From Gemella sp. (GTDB lineage Bacteria > Bacillota > Bacilli > Staphylococcales > Gemellaceae), in assembly GCA_030529855.1 (NCBI GenBank), contig JAUMWC010000002.1, positions 54,288 to 118,287 of the forward strand: a stretch of DNA of 64,000 bases, given 5' to 3'. Position numbers and translations under genes: made by a program. Positions within the stretch are counted from its first letter, which is position 1, and each line of letters opens with the position of its first letter. Below the pieces are notes generated by a model. That model was given only the letters and a program-made list of their open reading frames with translations, was not told where the DNA came from and did not search any database. Below are positions 46,259 through 57,398 of this stretch, one piece after another.

Positions 46259-46277
46259 CTATCTATTTCCCTCCTTA

Positions 46278-46634
46278 TTAGAATACTAGTCCGTTTTCAC
46301 GTGCTGCATCAGCTAATGCTTTAACACGTCCGTGGTATAAGTAACCTCCACGGTCGAAAACAACTTTTGTAATTCCTTGTGCTTTTGCTGCTTCAGCGAT
46401 AAGTTTTCCAACTTCTGTTGCTGCAGCTACGCTTGATTTAGATACTTCTGCTAATTTTAATGAAGATGCTTGAGCTACTGTTACTCCTTTAACATCGTCA
46501 ATAATTTGTGCATAAATATTTGTGTTTGAACGATATACGTTTAAACGTGGTACTTCAGTAGTTCCTTGAACTTTTACACGTACTCTTGCGTGTCTTTTTT
46601 TACGAACTTTATTCTTGTCAAGTTTCGTAATCAT
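46278..46634 (-). CDS. rplR: 50S ribosomal protein L18
   Basis: 118 residues. [20 protein letters not shown] and [20 protein letters not shown] are diagnostic. It binds 5S rRNA with L5. Standard position between rplF and rpsE. Confidence 0.98.
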   Translation of the reverse strand: MITKLDKNKVRKKRHARVRVKVQGTTEVPRLNVYRSNTNIYAQIIDDVKGVTVAQASSLKLAEVSKSSVAAATEVGKLIAEAAKAQGITKVVFDRGGYLYHGRVKALADAARENGLVF

Positions 46635-46661
46635 ATTTAGAACACTCCTTTCATTTATCTA

Positions 46662-47198
46662 TTATTTACCAGTTTTTCCTTCTTTACGGCGTACATACTC
46701 ACCAACATAGCGAATACCTTTACCTTTGTAAGGCTCTGGAGGACGTACAGCACGAACTTTAGCAGCATATTGTCCTACTAATTCTTTGCTAATTCCTTCA
46801 ATACTTACTTTAGTGTTTCCTTCTACACCTAATTTGATTCCATCTACTTGTTCAAATTCAACTGGGTGAGAGTATCCAACACTTAGTACTAATTTAGTTC
46901 CTTGCATTTGAGCACGGTAACCAACCCCGATTAATTCTAATTCTTTCTTGAATCCGTTAGAAACACCTTCGATCATGTTTGCTAATAAAGCACGAGTTGT
47001 TCCGTGGATTGTACGGTGTCTTTTAGAATCGCTTGGACGTACTACTGTTATTTGGTTTTCTTCTACGTTAAATGTTAATTCAGCGTCGAATTGTTGTTTT
47101 AATTCACCTTTAGGTCCTTTTACAACAGCTAGGTTATTATCTAACTTAACTTCTACACCTGCAGGTACTGTAATAACTTTATTACCTATACGAGACAT
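46662..47198 (-). CDS. rplF: 50S ribosomal protein L6
   Basis: 178 residues, two L6 folds. [16 protein letters not shown] starts it and [20 protein letters not shown] ends it. It lies near the factor-binding site of the 50S subunit. Confidence 0.98.
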   Translation of the reverse strand: MSRIGNKVITVPAGVEVKLDNNLAVVKGPKGELKQQFDAELTFNVEENQITVVRPSDSKRHRTIHGTTRALLANMIEGVSNGFKKELELIGVGYRAQMQGTKLVLSVGYSHPVEFEQVDGIKLGVEGNTKVSIEGISKELVGQYAAKVRAVRPPEPYKGKGIRYVGEYVRRKEGKTGK

Positions 47199-47219
47199 TT
47201 AAGGCTCCTCCTTCTAATA

Positions 47220-47618
47220 TTACCAGATGTAAGCTAATACTTCTCCACCTGTGTTGTTTTTACGAGCAACTTTATCAGTTACAACTCCGTTTGAAGTTGA
47301 GATGATTGCTACACCTAATCCGTTTAATACTTTTGGCAGTTCTTCTGCTTTAGCATATACACGTAGACCAGGTTTTGAAATTCTCTTGATTCCTTTAATA
47401 ACTCTTTCACCTTTGTTAGAGTATTTTAGGAAGATTTTGATTTTTCCTTGTTTGTTATCTTCGATGTATTCTACATCATTAACGAAACCTTCTTGTTTTA
47501 AGATTTCTACGATTTCTTTTTTAATGTTTGATGCAGGTACTTCTAATGATTCGTGCTTAACCATGTTAGCGTTACGAATACGAGTAAGTAAATCTGCGAT
47601 AGGATCTGTCATTGTCAT
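47220..47618 (-). CDS. rpsH: 30S ribosomal protein S8
   Basis: 132 residues. [20 protein letters not shown] and the C-terminal [20 protein letters not shown] are typical. S8 binds the central domain of 16S rRNA; in some bacteria it represses the spc operon by binding its mRNA, which I cannot confirm here. Confidence 0.98.
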   Translation of the reverse strand: MTMTDPIADLLTRIRNANMVKHESLEVPASNIKKEIVEILKQEGFVNDVEYIEDNKQGKIKIFLKYSNKGERVIKGIKRISKPGLRVYAKAEELPKVLNGLGVAIISTSNGVVTDKVARKNNTGGEVLAYIW

Positions 47619-47647
47619 TAGGATAAATCCTCCTTTCTTTTTTTATA

Positions 47648-47917
47648 TTACCAAGATGCTTTTTTAACTCCAGGGATTTGACCTTTGTAAGCTAACTCAC
47701 GGAATTTAATACGAGAAATCCCGAATTTTCCAATGTATCCGTGTGGACGACCAGTTATTGAACAACGGTTACGTAGTCTAGCTGGTGCTGAGTTTTTTGG
47801 AAGTTTGCTTAATCCGATGTAATCACCTTTAGCTTTTAATTCTTCTCTTTTAGCTGCATATTTGTCAACTAATTTTTGGCGTTTTAATTCACGCTCTACC
47901 ATTGATTTTTTAGCCAT
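47648..47917 (-). CDS. rpsN: 30S ribosomal protein S14, long zinc-free form
   Basis: 89 residues. It has the S14 C-terminus ([20 protein letters not shown]) but lacks the CxxC pairs of the 61-residue zinc form that Bacillus has at this place. The spc-operon copy is thus the zinc-independent type. Position between rplE and rpsH is normal. Confidence 0.96.
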   Translation of the reverse strand: MAKKSMVERELKRQKLVDKYAAKREELKAKGDYIGLSKLPKNSAPARLRNRCSITGRPHGYIGKFGISRIKFRELAYKGQIPGVKKASW

Positions 47918-47935
47918 TGTATTACCTCTCTATTA

Positions 47936-48475
47936 TTATTTTGCAAAAGGCATTCCACAAAGTGTTAATAACTCACGAGCTTCTTCATCAGTGTTAGCTG
48001 TAGTTACTATTACTATGTCCATACCACGAACTTTGCTTACTTTATCGAAATCGATCTCTGGGAAGATTAATTGTTCTTTAACTCCTAGAGTATAGTTACC
48101 GCGACCATCAAATGCTTTTTTAGAAACACCGTGGAAGTCACGTACACGTGGAAGTGAAACTGTTACTAATTTATCGAAGAATTCGTACATTCTTTCTCCA
48201 CGTAAAGTAACTTTAGTACCGATTGGCATACCTTCACGTAAACGGTAAGTAGCTATAGATTTTTTAGCTTTAGTTACTAATGGTTTTTGTCCAGATATTA
48301 AAGTTAATTCTGCAACTGCGTTGTCTAGGTTTTTAGAGTTTTGAACTGCGTCTCCAACACCCATGTTAATTACGATTTTTTCAATTTTCGGTACTTGCAT
48401 TACGCTCTTGTATCCGAATTTTGTCATTAATTCTTTTGTTATCTCTGTTTTAAATTTATCTTCTAAACGAGCCAT
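47936..48475 (-). CDS. rplE: 50S ribosomal protein L5
   Basis: 179 residues. [17 protein letters not shown] and [16 protein letters not shown] are diagnostic. It carries 5S rRNA into the large subunit and contacts P-site tRNA. Confidence 0.98.
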   Translation of the reverse strand: MARLEDKFKTEITKELMTKFGYKSVMQVPKIEKIVINMGVGDAVQNSKNLDNAVAELTLISGQKPLVTKAKKSIATYRLREGMPIGTKVTLRGERMYEFFDKLVTVSLPRVRDFHGVSKKAFDGRGNYTLGVKEQLIFPEIDFDKVSKVRGMDIVIVTTANTDEEARELLTLCGMPFAK

Positions 48476-48506
48476 CTATTAAAGTGCCTCCTTTCTCAAC
48501 TATTAA

Positions 48507-48812
48507 TTATATTTCTTTTCCTGATTTTTTAGATATACGTACTTTTTTACCATCTTTCACTTCGAAACCTACTCTTGTTGGTTTTCCAGTTTCAGGATCT
48601 TGTAACATTACGTTAGATACGTGAATTGGTGCTTCAAATTCAACTCTTCCACCTTGAGGTGCTGCTTGAGATGATTTAGTGTGTTTCTTAACGATGTTAA
48701 CACCTTCAACAACTACACGATCTTCTTTTGGTAAAGCTTCTTTTACTACTCCAACTTTACCTTTATCTTTTCCGGTAATTACTACGACTTTGTCACCTTT
48801 TTTAATGAACAT
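48507..48812 (-). CDS. rplX: 50S ribosomal protein L24
   Basis: 101 residues. The KOW motif [18 protein letters not shown] near the start and [19 protein letters not shown] at the end are typical. It starts early 50S assembly. Between rplN and rplE. Confidence 0.98.
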   Translation of the reverse strand: MFIKKGDKVVVITGKDKGKVGVVKEALPKEDRVVVEGVNIVKKHTKSSQAAPQGGRVEFEAPIHVSNVMLQDPETGKPTRVGFEVKDGKKVRISKKSGKEI

Positions 48813-48853
48813 GTCTTGTTAGCCTCCTTCTTTATTTCTACTTTTTTAAGTGA

Positions 48854-49240
<387 letters not shown>

Positions 49241-49264
49241 TTAGAGTATATATTAATACTTTTC

Positions 49265-49528
49265 TTAGATAATTACTGCTTCTTCTACTACTTCTACTAA
49301 ACGGAAGTTCTTAGTTGCAGATAATGGACGAGTTTCCATAATTTTAACGATATCGTTAATTTTTGCTACATTGTTTTCATCATGAGCTTTGAATTTTTTT
49401 GAATATTTTACGCGTTTCCCGTATAATGGGTGTTTTTTGTAAGTTTCTACTAATACAGTAATTGTTTTATCCATTTTAGTTGAAACAACTTTACCAACGT
49501 AAACTTTTCTATCATTTCTTTCAGTCAT
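49265..49528 (-). CDS. rpsQ: 30S ribosomal protein S17
   Basis: 87 residues from ATG 49528, with TTGGAGG 6 bases before it; an in-frame TTG at 49540 lies inside that site and is rejected. [20 protein letters not shown] and [20 protein letters not shown] are typical. Binds 16S rRNA 5' domain. Confidence 0.97.
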   Translation of the reverse strand: MTERNDRKVYVGKVVSTKMDKTITVLVETYKKHPLYGKRVKYSKKFKAHDENNVAKINDIVKIMETRPLSATKNFRLVEVVEEAVII

Positions 49529-49542
49529 AGTTGCCTCCAATA

Positions 49543-49752
49543 TTATTTATTCGCTAATTCTCTTTCGCGAATAACAGTTTTCATACGAGCGATTGATTTT
49601 CTAACTTGACTAATACGAGCTGTATTTTCTAATTGACCTGTTGCCAATTGGAAGCGTAAGTTGAAAAGCTCTTCTTTTAATTCTTTGATTTTTGCTTCTA
49701 ACTCTTGTGAAGTTAATTCTTTAATCATAGATTTGAATTCATTTGTTTTCAT
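49543..49752 (-). CDS. rpmC: 50S ribosomal protein L29
   Basis: 69 residues, helical hairpin ([40 protein letters not shown]). It sits near the peptide exit tunnel. Its ATG shares a base with the rplP stop. Confidence 0.97.
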   Translation of the reverse strand: MKTNEFKSMIKELTSQELEAKIKELKEELFNLRFQLATGQLENTARISQVRKSIARMKTVIRERELANK

Positions 49753-50177
49753 TATGCTTCACCACCTGTTTCTTCACGTTTTACAAATTTACATCTAACA
49801 GGTAATTTATGAGATGCTAATCTTAAAGCTTCACGAGCAACTTCTTCACTTACTCCTGCAACTTCGAACATCACTCTACCTGGTTTTACAATTGCAACCC
49901 ATCCTTCAACAGCACCTTTACCAGATCCCATACGTACTTCTAATGGCTTTTTAGTGTAAGGCATGTGAGGGAAGATCTTGATCCAAACTTTACCACCACG
50001 TTTCATGTAACGAGTCATCGCGATACGTGCTGATTCGATTTGACGAGAAGTAACTCTTGATGCACTAGTAGCTTGTAATCCGAATTCTCCGAAATCTACT
50101 ACTGTTCCACCTTTAGCTTTACCTTTAGTTGTTTGTCTGTGTTGACGACGATATTTTACACGTTTAGGCATTAACAT
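49752..50177 (-). CDS. rplP: 50S ribosomal protein L16
   Basis: 141 residues. [20 protein letters not shown] and [20 protein letters not shown] are diagnostic. It organises the A-site region of 23S rRNA. It overlaps rpmC by one base. Confidence 0.98.
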   Translation of the reverse strand: MLMPKRVKYRRQHRQTTKGKAKGGTVVDFGEFGLQATSASRVTSRQIESARIAMTRYMKRGGKVWIKIFPHMPYTKKPLEVRMGSGKGAVEGWVAIVKPGRVMFEVAGVSEEVAREALRLASHKLPVRCKFVKREETGGEA

Positions 50178-50180
50178 AAA

Positions 50181-50834
50181 TTAGTTACCTCCTTTTTCAG
50201 ATTTTTTAGTTGGTAATACTTCACCACGGTTAATCCAAACTTTAACTCCAAGTTTACCGTAAGTAGTATCAGCTTCTTCGTGAGCGTAATCAATATCAGC
50301 TCTTAAAGTATGTAGAGGTACTGAACCTTCTGAATATCCTTCAGCACGAGCCATATCAGCTCCACCTAAACGTCCTGATACTTGAGTTTTAATTCCTTTA
50401 GCTCCTGCTCTCATAGCTCTTTGGATAGCTTGTTTTTGAGCACGACGGAATGATACACGAGCTTCTAATTGACGAGCAATGCTTTCTGCAACTAGTTTAG
50501 CGTCGATGTCAACTTTCTTAATTTCCACAACGTTGATGTGTACTCTTTTTCCAGTTAATTTGTTTAATGATAATCTTAATTTATCGATTTCAGCTCCACC
50601 TTTACCGATTACCATTCCTGGTTTACCAGTGTGAACTGAGATGTTTACTTTTTTATCAAATCTTTCAATTTCTACTTTAGAAACTGAAGCGTCTTTTAAT
50701 TGTTTACTGATGAATTCACGTACTTTGAAATCTTCGTGTAAGTTAGCTGCGAAATCTTTTTCTGCATACCATTTTGAATCCCAATCACGAATAACTCCAA
50801 CACGTAATCCTATTGGATGTACTTTTTGACCCAC
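50181..50834 (-). CDS. rpsC: 30S ribosomal protein S3
   Basis: 217 residues. [20 protein letters not shown], the KH-domain [18 protein letters not shown] and the C-terminal [15 protein letters not shown] region (here [17 protein letters not shown]) are conserved. It forms part of the mRNA entry helicase site. Confidence 0.98.
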   Translation of the reverse strand: MGQKVHPIGLRVGVIRDWDSKWYAEKDFAANLHEDFKVREFISKQLKDASVSKVEIERFDKKVNISVHTGKPGMVIGKGGAEIDKLRLSLNKLTGKRVHINVVEIKKVDIDAKLVAESIARQLEARVSFRRAQKQAIQRAMRAGAKGIKTQVSGRLGGADMARAEGYSEGSVPLHTLRADIDYAHEEADTTYGKLGVKVWINRGEVLPTKKSEKGGN

Positions 50835-50871
50835 AGTATTGCCTCCTTTTGAGTTTTAGATATACTAAAAA

Positions 50872-51207
50872 TTATTTATTGTCACTTAATACAACAGTGA
50901 TGTGACTTGTTCTTTTGTTAATTGCACTTGCAGATCCTTTTGCACGTGGACGGAATCTCTTAAGAGTTGGTCCTTCGTTTGCAAAAGCTTGTGATACTAC
51001 TAAGTCTTCTACGTTCATTCCGTAGTTGTGTTCAGCGTTTGCAGCAGCTGATTTAATTACTTTAGCTACTGGTAATGAAGCTGCTCTAGGTGTGAATTCT
51101 AAAATTCCTAATGCTTCGCCCACTTTTTTACCGCGTACTAAGTCTAATACTAGTCTTACTTTACGTGGCGCAATGCGGACAGTCTTAGCGATTGCTTTTG
51201 ACTCCAT
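50872..51207 (-). CDS. rplV: 50S ribosomal protein L22
   Basis: 111 residues. [19 protein letters not shown] and [20 protein letters not shown] (the tunnel loop) are typical. Macrolide-resistance changes in other bacteria map to this loop; none can be judged here. Confidence 0.98.
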   Translation of the reverse strand: MESKAIAKTVRIAPRKVRLVLDLVRGKKVGEALGILEFTPRAASLPVAKVIKSAAANAEHNYGMNVEDLVVSQAFANEGPTLKRFRPRAKGSASAINKRTSHITVVLSDNK

Positions 51208-51236
51208 GAGGTGCCTCCTTGAATTATCTATTTAAA

Positions 51237-51518
51237 TTATTTTCTTCTTGTTTTCTTGTCGTCTGCTACGTGACCTTTGTAAGTTCTTGTTGGAGCGAAT
51301 TCTCCAAGTTTGTGTCCTACCATGTCTTCAGTTACGTATACAGGTACGTGTTTTCTTCCGTCATATACAGCAAATGTTAATCCCATGAATGAAGGGAAGA
51401 TTGTTGAACGACGTGACCAAGTTTTAATTACTTGCTTTTTCTCTTGTGCATTCATTTTCTCAACTTTTGCTAATAAGTGGTGATCAGCGAATGCTCCTTT
51501 TTTTAAGCTACGAGCCAT
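51237..51518 (-). CDS. rpsS: 30S ribosomal protein S19
   Basis: 93 residues. [20 protein letters not shown] and [17 protein letters not shown] are standard. Located in the 30S head with S13. A 78-base gap containing a hairpin separates it from rplB. Confidence 0.98.
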   Translation of the reverse strand: MARSLKKGAFADHHLLAKVEKMNAQEKKQVIKTWSRRSTIFPSFMGLTFAVYDGRKHVPVYVTEDMVGHKLGEFAPTRTYKGHVADDKKTRRK

Positions 51519-51541
51519 TGTGTTATCTCCTTTCGAATGCT

Positions 51542-51585
51542 ATACGCTTTGTATTCGGTAAAGAGCGACTGCTCCCTACCAAATC
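51542..51585 (-). other. Hairpin in the rplB-rpsS gap
   Basis: On the minus strand GGTAGGGAGC and GCTCTTTACC pair (two G-U pairs) around AGTC. The gap is longer than its neighbours, so this may be a processing or regulatory stem. No T-run follows. Confidence 0.4.
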
Positions 51586-51596
51586 CAGCTATTTTT

Positions 51597-52427
51597 CTAT
51601 TTGTTACGAGCACGTACGATGAATTTGTTTGAACGAGCTTTCTTAGAACGAGTTTTCTTACCAAGAGTAGGTTTCCCCCATGGTGACATAGGTGATTTAC
51701 GCCCGATTGAAGTACGTCCTTCCCCTCCACCGTGTGGGTGGTCATTAGGGTTCATAACAGATCCACGAACTGTAGGTCTCTTACCTAGCCAACGAGTTCT
51801 TCCGGCTTTACCGATGTTTACTAGTCCATGTTGTTCGTTACCAACTTCTCCGATTGTAGCACGGCAAGTTGCTAAGATCATTCTTACTTCACCTGATTTA
51901 AGTCTTACTAATACGTATTTACCTTCTTTACCAAGTACTTGAGCACTTGCTCCAGCAGAACGTACTAATTGTCCACCTTTTCCAGGTTTTAATTCGATGT
52001 TGTGGATTAAAGTACCAACTGGGATGTTAGCTAATGGTAATGCATTACCAACTTTGATATCCACTTCTAGTCCTGAAACTACTACTTGTCCAACTTCGAT
52101 TTCTTTTGGAGCTAAGATGTAGCGTTTTTCTCCATCAGCATAGTGTAATAATGCGATGTTCGCAGAACGGTTTGGATCGTACTCTACAGTAGCAACTTTT
52201 GCTGGTACGTTGTCTTTATTTCTCTTGAAGTCAATAATACGGTATTGTTTCTTGTGTCCTCCACCATTGTGACGAACAGTGATTTTACCTTGGTTATTTC
52301 TTCCCGCTTTTTTCGGTAGCGGCGCTAATAATGACTTTTCTGGTTTTGTTGCAGTGATTTCTGCAAAGTCTAATGACGTCATGTTACGACGACCATTAGT
52401 TATAGCTTTATATACTTTAATAGCCAT
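51597..52427 (-). CDS. rplB: 50S ribosomal protein L2
   Basis: 276 residues. [20 protein letters not shown] and the C-terminal [20 protein letters not shown] with its conserved His are diagnostic. It supports subunit joining and the peptidyl-transferase centre. Confidence 0.98.
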   Translation of the reverse strand: MAIKVYKAITNGRRNMTSLDFAEITATKPEKSLLAPLPKKAGRNNQGKITVRHNGGGHKKQYRIIDFKRNKDNVPAKVATVEYDPNRSANIALLHYADGEKRYILAPKEIEVGQVVVSGLEVDIKVGNALPLANIPVGTLIHNIELKPGKGGQLVRSAGASAQVLGKEGKYVLVRLKSGEVRMILATCRATIGEVGNEQHGLVNIGKAGRTRWLGKRPTVRGSVMNPNDHPHGGGEGRTSIGRKSPMSPWGKPTLGKKTRSKKARSNKFIVRARNK

Positions 52428-52470
52428 TTGTCATTTTCCTCCATAATGGGTTTCTATTTAATAATTTAGA

Positions 52471-52752
52471 TTATGCGAATAATCCTTCAATTGTTTGTCC
52501 TTCAGCTAATTTAACGATAGCTTTACGTTTTTTAGCTGAGTATCCAGCATGTCTTCCAACACGACGGAATTTAGCTTTGTAGTTCATCACGTTAACTTTT
52601 TCAACTTTAACTCCGAAGATTTCTTCGATAGCTTGTTTGATTTGAGTTTTGTGAGCTCTTGTGTCTACTAAGAAAGTATACTTGTTTTCTTGCATTAATA
52701 AGTATGATCTTTCAGTTAGTACAGGGCGTTTGATAATATCTCTAGCTTCCAT
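52471..52752 (-). CDS. rplW: 50S ribosomal protein L23
   Basis: 93 residues. [20 protein letters not shown] and [20 protein letters not shown] are typical. It docks trigger factor and SRP at the exit tunnel. Its ATG overlaps the rplD stop. Confidence 0.98.
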   Translation of the reverse strand: MEARDIIKRPVLTERSYLLMQENKYTFLVDTRAHKTQIKQAIEEIFGVKVEKVNVMNYKAKFRRVGRHAGYSAKKRKAIVKLAEGQTIEGLFA

Positions 52753-53375
52753 TATGCTAATACCTCCCCAACTTTTTCTACTGCATCTTTAGTGAATACA
52801 ACTTTGTTGTGTCCTAAGATGTCTACTACGTTTAATCCTGTAGATTCAACGATTGTAACTCCTGGAATGTTTCTTCCTGATAATAATGCATTTTCTTCGT
52901 ACTCAGATACTACGAATAATACTTTTTTATCTAGGCTTAAGCTTGATAACATGTTTTTGAAGTTTTTAGTTTTGATAGAATCAAATGATAATGTTTCTAA
53001 TGCAAATACTTCGTTAGCTGCAACTTTAGAAGATAAAGCTGAACGTAATGCTAAACGACGCATTTTACGTGGCATTTTGAATCCGTAGTCACGAGGTGTT
53101 GGTCCAAATACAACTCCTCCTCCACGCCATTGTGGTGAACGGATAGATCCGTGACGAGCACGTCCTGTTCCTTTTTGACGCCATGGTTTACGACCACCAC
53201 CTGAAACTTCAGAACGTCCTTTAGTTTTGTGAGTACCTTGACGTAGAGATGCTCTTTGTAATGTTACTGCTTGGAATAAAACGTGTTGATTTGGTTCAAT
53301 TCCGAATACTGCATCATTAGCTTCAACTACACCAACTTTAGTACCATCTTGTTTAAATAAATCTAATTGTGTCAT
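52752..53375 (-). CDS. rplD: 50S ribosomal protein L4
   Basis: 207 residues. The tunnel loop [20 protein letters not shown] and [19 protein letters not shown] are conserved. L4 feeds back on the S10 operon leader in E. coli; whether the leader at 54421 is an L4 target here is unknown. Confidence 0.98.
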   Translation of the reverse strand: MTQLDLFKQDGTKVGVVEANDAVFGIEPNQHVLFQAVTLQRASLRQGTHKTKGRSEVSGGGRKPWRQKGTGRARHGSIRSPQWRGGGVVFGPTPRDYGFKMPRKMRRLALRSALSSKVAANEVFALETLSFDSIKTKNFKNMLSSLSLDKKVLFVVSEYEENALLSGRNIPGVTIVESTGLNVVDILGHNKVVFTKDAVEKVGEVLA

Positions 53376-53402
53376 GTGCTATTTCCTCCTTCCGTGTATT
53401 TC

Positions 53403-54065
53403 TTATTTAGCAGATTTTACTGCTGATTGGATTTTTACAAAGCTCTTCTTAGGTCCTGGAATACATCCTTTAACTAAGATAACTCCGTTTTCTACATCTA
53501 CACCTACAACTTCTAGGTTTTGAGTAGTTACTGTAACTCCACCCATTTGTCCAGGTAATGCTTTACCTTTGAATACACGGTTAGGTGCTACAGGTCCCAT
53601 TGACCCAGGACGACGGTGGTAACGAGAACCGTGAGCCATTGGTCCACGACTTTGTCCGTGACGCTTGATTGCCCCTTGGAATCCTTTACCTTTACTTGTT
53701 CCTGTTACGTCAACTAAGTCTCCTGTTGCAAAAATATCAACTTGGACTTCTTGACCTACTTCGTATGCTGATAAGTCAGCGTTTCTAATTTCACGAACAA
53801 AACGTTTTGGAGCAGTGTTTGCTTTTGCAGCATGTCCTTGCTCAGGTTTGTTAGCTACTTTTACTAAACGATCTTTACGCTCTTTGTCGTAAGGACGTTT
53901 GTCGTCGAATCCTAATTGGATTGCGTTGTATCCTTCTACTTCTTCTGTTTTCTTTTGTAGTACGACGTTTCCTTTAGCTTCAACTACTGTTACTGGGATT
54001 AATTCTCCGTTCTCAGCGAAAACTTGAGTCATACCAACTTTTCTTCCTAAGATACCTTTAGTCAT
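53403..54065 (-). CDS. rplC: 50S ribosomal protein L3
   Basis: 220 residues. [20 protein letters not shown] and [20 protein letters not shown] are diagnostic. An early assembly protein near the peptidyl-transferase centre. 20 bases after rpsJ. Confidence 0.98.
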   Translation of the reverse strand: MTKGILGRKVGMTQVFAENGELIPVTVVEAKGNVVLQKKTEEVEGYNAIQLGFDDKRPYDKERKDRLVKVANKPEQGHAAKANTAPKRFVREIRNADLSAYEVGQEVQVDIFATGDLVDVTGTSKGKGFQGAIKRHGQSRGPMAHGSRYHRRPGSMGPVAPNRVFKGKALPGQMGGVTVTTQNLEVVGVDVENGVILVKGCIPGPKKSFVKIQSAVKSAK

Positions 54066-54085
54066 CGAAAGTCACCTCCTGATTA

Positions 54086-54394
54086 TTATAATTTTAATTC
54101 GATGTCAACACCTGATGGTAAGTTTAAGCTCATTAAAGCGTCAACTGTTTTTTGTGTTGGTTCAATAATGTCGATTAGACGTTTGTGAGTACGTTGCTCG
54201 AATTGTTCACGGCTATCTTTGTAAATGTGAACTGAACGTAAGATTGTGTAAACTGCTTTTTCAGTTGGTAATGGAATTGGTCCAGATACCTTTGCTCCTG
54301 AACGTTTTGCAGTTTCAACGATTTTCTCTGCACTTTGGTCTACTAATCTGTGATCATATCCTTTTAAACGGATACGTATTCTTTGTTTTGCCAT
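54086..54394 (-). CDS. rpsJ: 30S ribosomal protein S10 (NusE)
   Basis: 102 residues from the second of two adjacent ATGs (54394), since AGGAGG is too close to the first (54397). [20 protein letters not shown] and [20 protein letters not shown] are typical. It also acts as NusE in antitermination. First gene of the superoperon, preceded by a structured leader. Confidence 0.98.
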   Translation of the reverse strand: MAKQRIRIRLKGYDHRLVDQSAEKIVETAKRSGAKVSGPIPLPTEKAVYTILRSVHIYKDSREQFEQRTHKRLIDIIEPTQKTVDALMSLNLPSGVDIELKL

Positions 54395-54420
54395 CATTTT
54401 CCTCCTATATATGTATATTC

Positions 54421-54543
54421 GCCGTCGTCTAGCGACGACTTCTCCACGAAAGTTCTCCAGCTACGCCATGCCATGGCAAAGCGGCCGGGCGTGTCAGTAA
54501 CCTTTCGCTTCAACGCAAGTCTTTGGTAAAGACCAACATTAAT
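54421..54543 (-). ncRNA. Structured S10-operon leader RNA
   Basis: A GC-rich 120-base leader in very AT-rich DNA. It contains a GTCGTC-GCTA-GACGAC hairpin (about 54423-54440), a CATGCCATGG region, and the block GACACGCCCGGCCGCTTTGC, which I recall from the conserved rpsJ leaders of Bacilli. It most likely regulates the ribosomal-protein operon by autogenous control; the ligand is not established here. Confidence 0.7.
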
Positions 54544-54572
54544 ATTATACACTATTATAACCCTTAATGCAA
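54544..54572 (-). promoter_or_regulatory. Promoter of the S10-spc-alpha superoperon
   Basis: TTGCAT (54567-54572) and TATAAT (54544-54549) with a 17-base spacer; transcription would start just before the structured leader. Confidence 0.75.
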
Positions 54573-54677
54573 GGTCTTTTTTTATATTTTTTAAGAAAAT
54601 ATAAATTTATTTTTTCAGACTTAAATTTATTATATTATATAGAAGAAAAAATTTCAAATGATAGCAAAATATGAAAA

Positions 54678-54703
54678 TAGAGAATAGATTTTCATCTATT
54701 CTC
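54678..54703 (-). terminator. Terminator of the HAD-OsmC pair
   Basis: A perfect 11-bp stem AGAGAATAGAT with a GAAA loop overlaps the OsmC stop codon. The following tract is only moderately T-rich. Confidence 0.65.
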
Positions 54704-55093
54704 TTGCTTTTTTACAATTTCATATACTCTTTCTACTTCATCAGATAGTAAATGAGATATTTTACATCTTAACTTAATATTTTCTAAAATACCAACTCTA
54801 TCTTCTTCTGTAAATCCTGGATAATCTACTACTATTTTAGTTACACATTTTTTATTGTCATAATCTACATCTAAATCAAGATCTATACCTATATCTTTTC
54901 TATTATAAGTTCTCACAAAATATCCCTTAGCACACATAAGAATACACCCAGAAAAAGCAACAGTAAATAAATCCATCGGACCATCTTTTTCTGATTCAAT
55001 AAACATTTCATAATCTTCTTTATGTGTACTACTCGATACTACTTTGAACCCTTCTCTCAAATTAGCTTTTGCAGTAAATATATTCTTCTCCAT
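54692..55093 (-). CDS. OsmC family protein
   Basis: 133 residues with the OsmC fold pattern. GPMDLFTVAFSGCILMCAKG is the helix with the first conserved Cys, and the second is in IKLRCKISHLL. Such proteins reduce organic peroxides or remove thiol adducts. The classic Ohr/OsmC active-site context is only partly matched, so substrate is open. It starts one base after the upstream HAD gene stops. Confidence 0.82.
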   Translation of the reverse strand: MEKNIFTAKANLREGFKVVSSSTHKEDYEMFIESEKDGPMDLFTVAFSGCILMCAKGYFVRTYNRKDIGIDLDLDVDYDNKKCVTKIVVDYPGFTEEDRVGILENIKLRCKISHLLSDEVERVYEIVKKQENR

Positions 55094-55094
55094 T

Positions 55095-55751
55095 TTATAC
55101 TCTTCCTTTTATAAACTCATATAAATCACAATCTTTTTCTTTATATTCAATATCTGAAAAATCAAAATGTTTTGTTATATCATTTGTTTGAATAATAAGA
55201 TACGCTCCTGATGCAGCTGCAGCCAAGGCTCCCGGTCTAGAATCTTCTACCGCTATACAATTATTTATATCCACACCTAATCTTTCAGCTGATGCTAAAT
55301 ATATATCTGGCGAAGGTTTAGGTCTTGCTACATCACTTTTCGTAACTATATCATCTACCAAATCATATAGGCCATTTAATTTTAATCCCACTTCTATATG
55401 ACTACGCGTTCCATTTGATGCAACACCCACTTTTATTCCACTTTCTTTTAAAAAATTAAACACTTCTTTGATATTAGGTAATAAAGGTGATTCATCAAAT
55501 TTATATCCAAGATCTTCTCTCATTTCATCTTCTAATTTATTGTATTCTTCTTCACTCATACCATAAGTAGAAGTTACATATTCTTTACACTGCTCTATAC
55601 TTGTACCCGAAACATTTCTTATATAATCTATTTTTTCTAATTTCTTTCCAGTATATTTCTCTACAAGAAAATCCATAACTTCATAGTATGTTTTCTCAGT
55701 ATCTACTATAGTTCCATCGTAGTCAAAGATTACTGCTTCTAATTTCTCCAC
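55095..55751 (-). CDS. HAD-superfamily hydrolase, beta-phosphoglucomutase-like
   Basis: 218 residues. Motif I DYDGTIVDTEKTYYEVMD, motif II VASNGTRSH, Lys at VTKSDVARPKPSPDIYLASA and motif IV VEDSRPGALAA, with a helical cap between I and II. Best fits the phosphoglucomutase/phosphatase subfamily. The substrate is unknown. Operon with the OsmC gene. Confidence 0.85.
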   Translation of the reverse strand: MEKLEAVIFDYDGTIVDTEKTYYEVMDFLVEKYTGKKLEKIDYIRNVSGTSIEQCKEYVTSTYGMSEEEYNKLEDEMREDLGYKFDESPLLPNIKEVFNFLKESGIKVGVASNGTRSHIEVGLKLNGLYDLVDDIVTKSDVARPKPSPDIYLASAERLGVDINNCIAVEDSRPGALAAAASGAYLIIQTNDITKHFDFSDIEYKEKDCDLYEFIKGRV

Positions 55752-55813
55752 ACTATATCCTCCAATTTTATATCTATTATTAATTTACTATAACATATAA
55801 TAAGAAATAAAAA

Positions 55814-55837
55814 AAGTAGCCCTTTTACAGGCTACTT
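55814..55837 (-). terminator. Terminator of mscL
   Basis: An 8-bp stem AAGTAGCC/GGCTACTT followed by TTTTTTT on the minus strand. Confidence 0.8.
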
Positions 55838-55848
55838 AAAAATTTAAA

Positions 55849-56214
55849 TTATTTTTTTAATAAGTCACGGATTTCTTTTAGAAGTTCTTCTTTAGCATCA
55901 ACTTCTTCTTCAACAACTTCTTCAGTTTTTGAAACTTTAGCTTTTGCTGTGTTGATAACTTTAACAAACATGAAGATCGCGAAAGCAACGATTAAGAAAT
56001 CAACAGATACTTGGATAAATTTACCGTAAGTAATTCCGTTCCATACTAATGAAGTAAAGTCTGGACGAGTTGGGAATAATAACATGATTAATGGCATGAT
56101 GATATCAGCTACTAATGATGCAACGATTTTTCCGAAAGCTCCTGCGATTACAACCCCGATTGCTAAGTCTAATACATTACCTTTTAAGGCAAACTCTTTA
56201 AATTCTTTTAACAT
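55849..56214 (-). CDS. mscL: Large-conductance mechanosensitive channel MscL
   Basis: 121 residues. The N-terminal [20 protein letters not shown] and the second span ([20 protein letters not shown]) plus a Glu-rich cytoplasmic helix ([12 protein letters not shown]) are standard. It opens under membrane tension to release solutes in osmotic downshock. A lone gene with its own terminator. Confidence 0.95.
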   Translation of the reverse strand: MLKEFKEFALKGNVLDLAIGVVIAGAFGKIVASLVADIIMPLIMLLFPTRPDFTSLVWNGITYGKFIQVSVDFLIVAFAIFMFVKVINTAKAKVSKTEEVVEEEVDAKEELLKEIRDLLKK

Positions 56215-56381
56215 TTAAAATTTCTCCTTTGATTAATACTAATAATTACGCTGTTTTTTACAACGAAAATTATTATATCAAATCTTTTATTAAATTTCTA
56301 GTAATATTATGAACTTTTTTGAAATTTTTTTAAGTTTATTTAACCCTCAAGAATTATACCTTTTTTTGAACTTCTAAAAAA

Positions 56382-57398
56382 TTAGCTACTCATTATCCTA
56401 ACTCCTAATCTAGAGTGATTTTTAGACATAAATTCTTTAAACTCTCTAGCCCTAGCACTAGTTTCTTTTCCATATTTTTTTATTAACCAACTCTCTACTC
56501 TCGACTCTCCATCAGCATCTTCTAAATAATATAAATCTATATTATAAGAATCTCGTTTTATCCATACATTTTTCGTTACCACTTTGTTTATTTGTATAAC
56601 TTTTAAATCTGATAGTCTAGTAATAGAAAAACCTTTGTAATAAATTATTAAATAACCTTTGTAAACTAGCATTCTTAATTTTTCATCTATGTATTCAGCA
56701 TCTGTTTTTATAGTCGAAAAATCTCCTCTTAGCTCTGGGAAGGCTTCATCTAATTCACGGTACTCTTTTATATTTTTTCTAATTTTCCAAAATGCTAAGA
56801 AACCTAGTAGAGTACCTACCACTCCTAAAATACTACTAAACCCGAAGAATGATTTGTTAGAATTTTTGTATCTTGATAAAGATACATACTCAAACACTTC
56901 TACTTTTTTATTTATTTTATCTAAATCAATATCTATATTTGTAATTAGTGGTTCTGTAGCATCTTTCATAAACTCAGGAGTTATATTATAAAACGTCCTC
57001 GACGAACTTCTTCTTCTCCCTCCTCCACGACTCTCAGTTTCAGGCACCTTCTCTACAACTAGATAATACTCTCCTGTATGTAACTTATCTTTATTATCAA
57101 AAATATATTTCAAGTCCTTGTCGTATTTTTCACTTTCTAGAAGGACAACCTTATTATCAGTTTCTATTACATAAAATAAGGTATTATCTACTTGAACGTC
57201 AGTTTCTATAATATTAAGAATTCTTATAGCTACATCTGAATTATCACTTTTCCCATATACTTTATTATCTTTTAGATAATACCGAACATCTTCTTGATTA
57301 CTAGAAAAAAGAGAATTTATACCCATAGCAAATAACAACAAGCAAAGGATAGACCAAATAATAAGACCCCAAGCTCCTGACAATCTATTTTTCCTCAT
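56382..57398 (-). CDS. Hypothetical two-span membrane protein
   Basis: 338 residues, not recognised. Span 1 (about 10-29), an external domain of about 150 residues with a basic GGGRRRSSSR loop, span 2 (about 186-206), then a cytoplasmic domain of about 130 residues. It shares blocks with the upstream gene product (NKDKLHTGEYYLVVEKVPET against NKDKLHEKNYYITIKSVPRY), so the two are paralogs or partners. Start overlaps that gene by 14 bases. Confidence 0.7.
   Translation of the reverse strand: MRKNRLSGAWGLIIWSILCLLLFAMGINSLFSSNQEDVRYYLKDNKVYGKSDNSDVAIRILNIIETDVQVDNTLFYVIETDNKVVLLESEKYDKDLKYIFDNKDKLHTGEYYLVVEKVPETESRGGGRRRSSSRTFYNITPEFMKDATEPLITNIDIDLDKINKKVEVFEYVSLSRYKNSNKSFFGFSSILGVVGTLLGFLAFWKIRKNIKEYRELDEAFPELRGDFSTIKTDAEYIDEKLRMLVYKGYLIIYYKGFSITRLSDLKVIQINKVVTKNVWIKRDSYNIDLYYLEDADGESRVESWLIKKYGKETSARAREFKEFMSKNHSRLGVRIMSS

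Noticed and set aside
54421..54543. tRNA or tmRNA-like gene in the GC-rich leader
   Set aside because: No acceptor stem, T-loop GTTCGA or CCA end is visible; position fits an mRNA leader.
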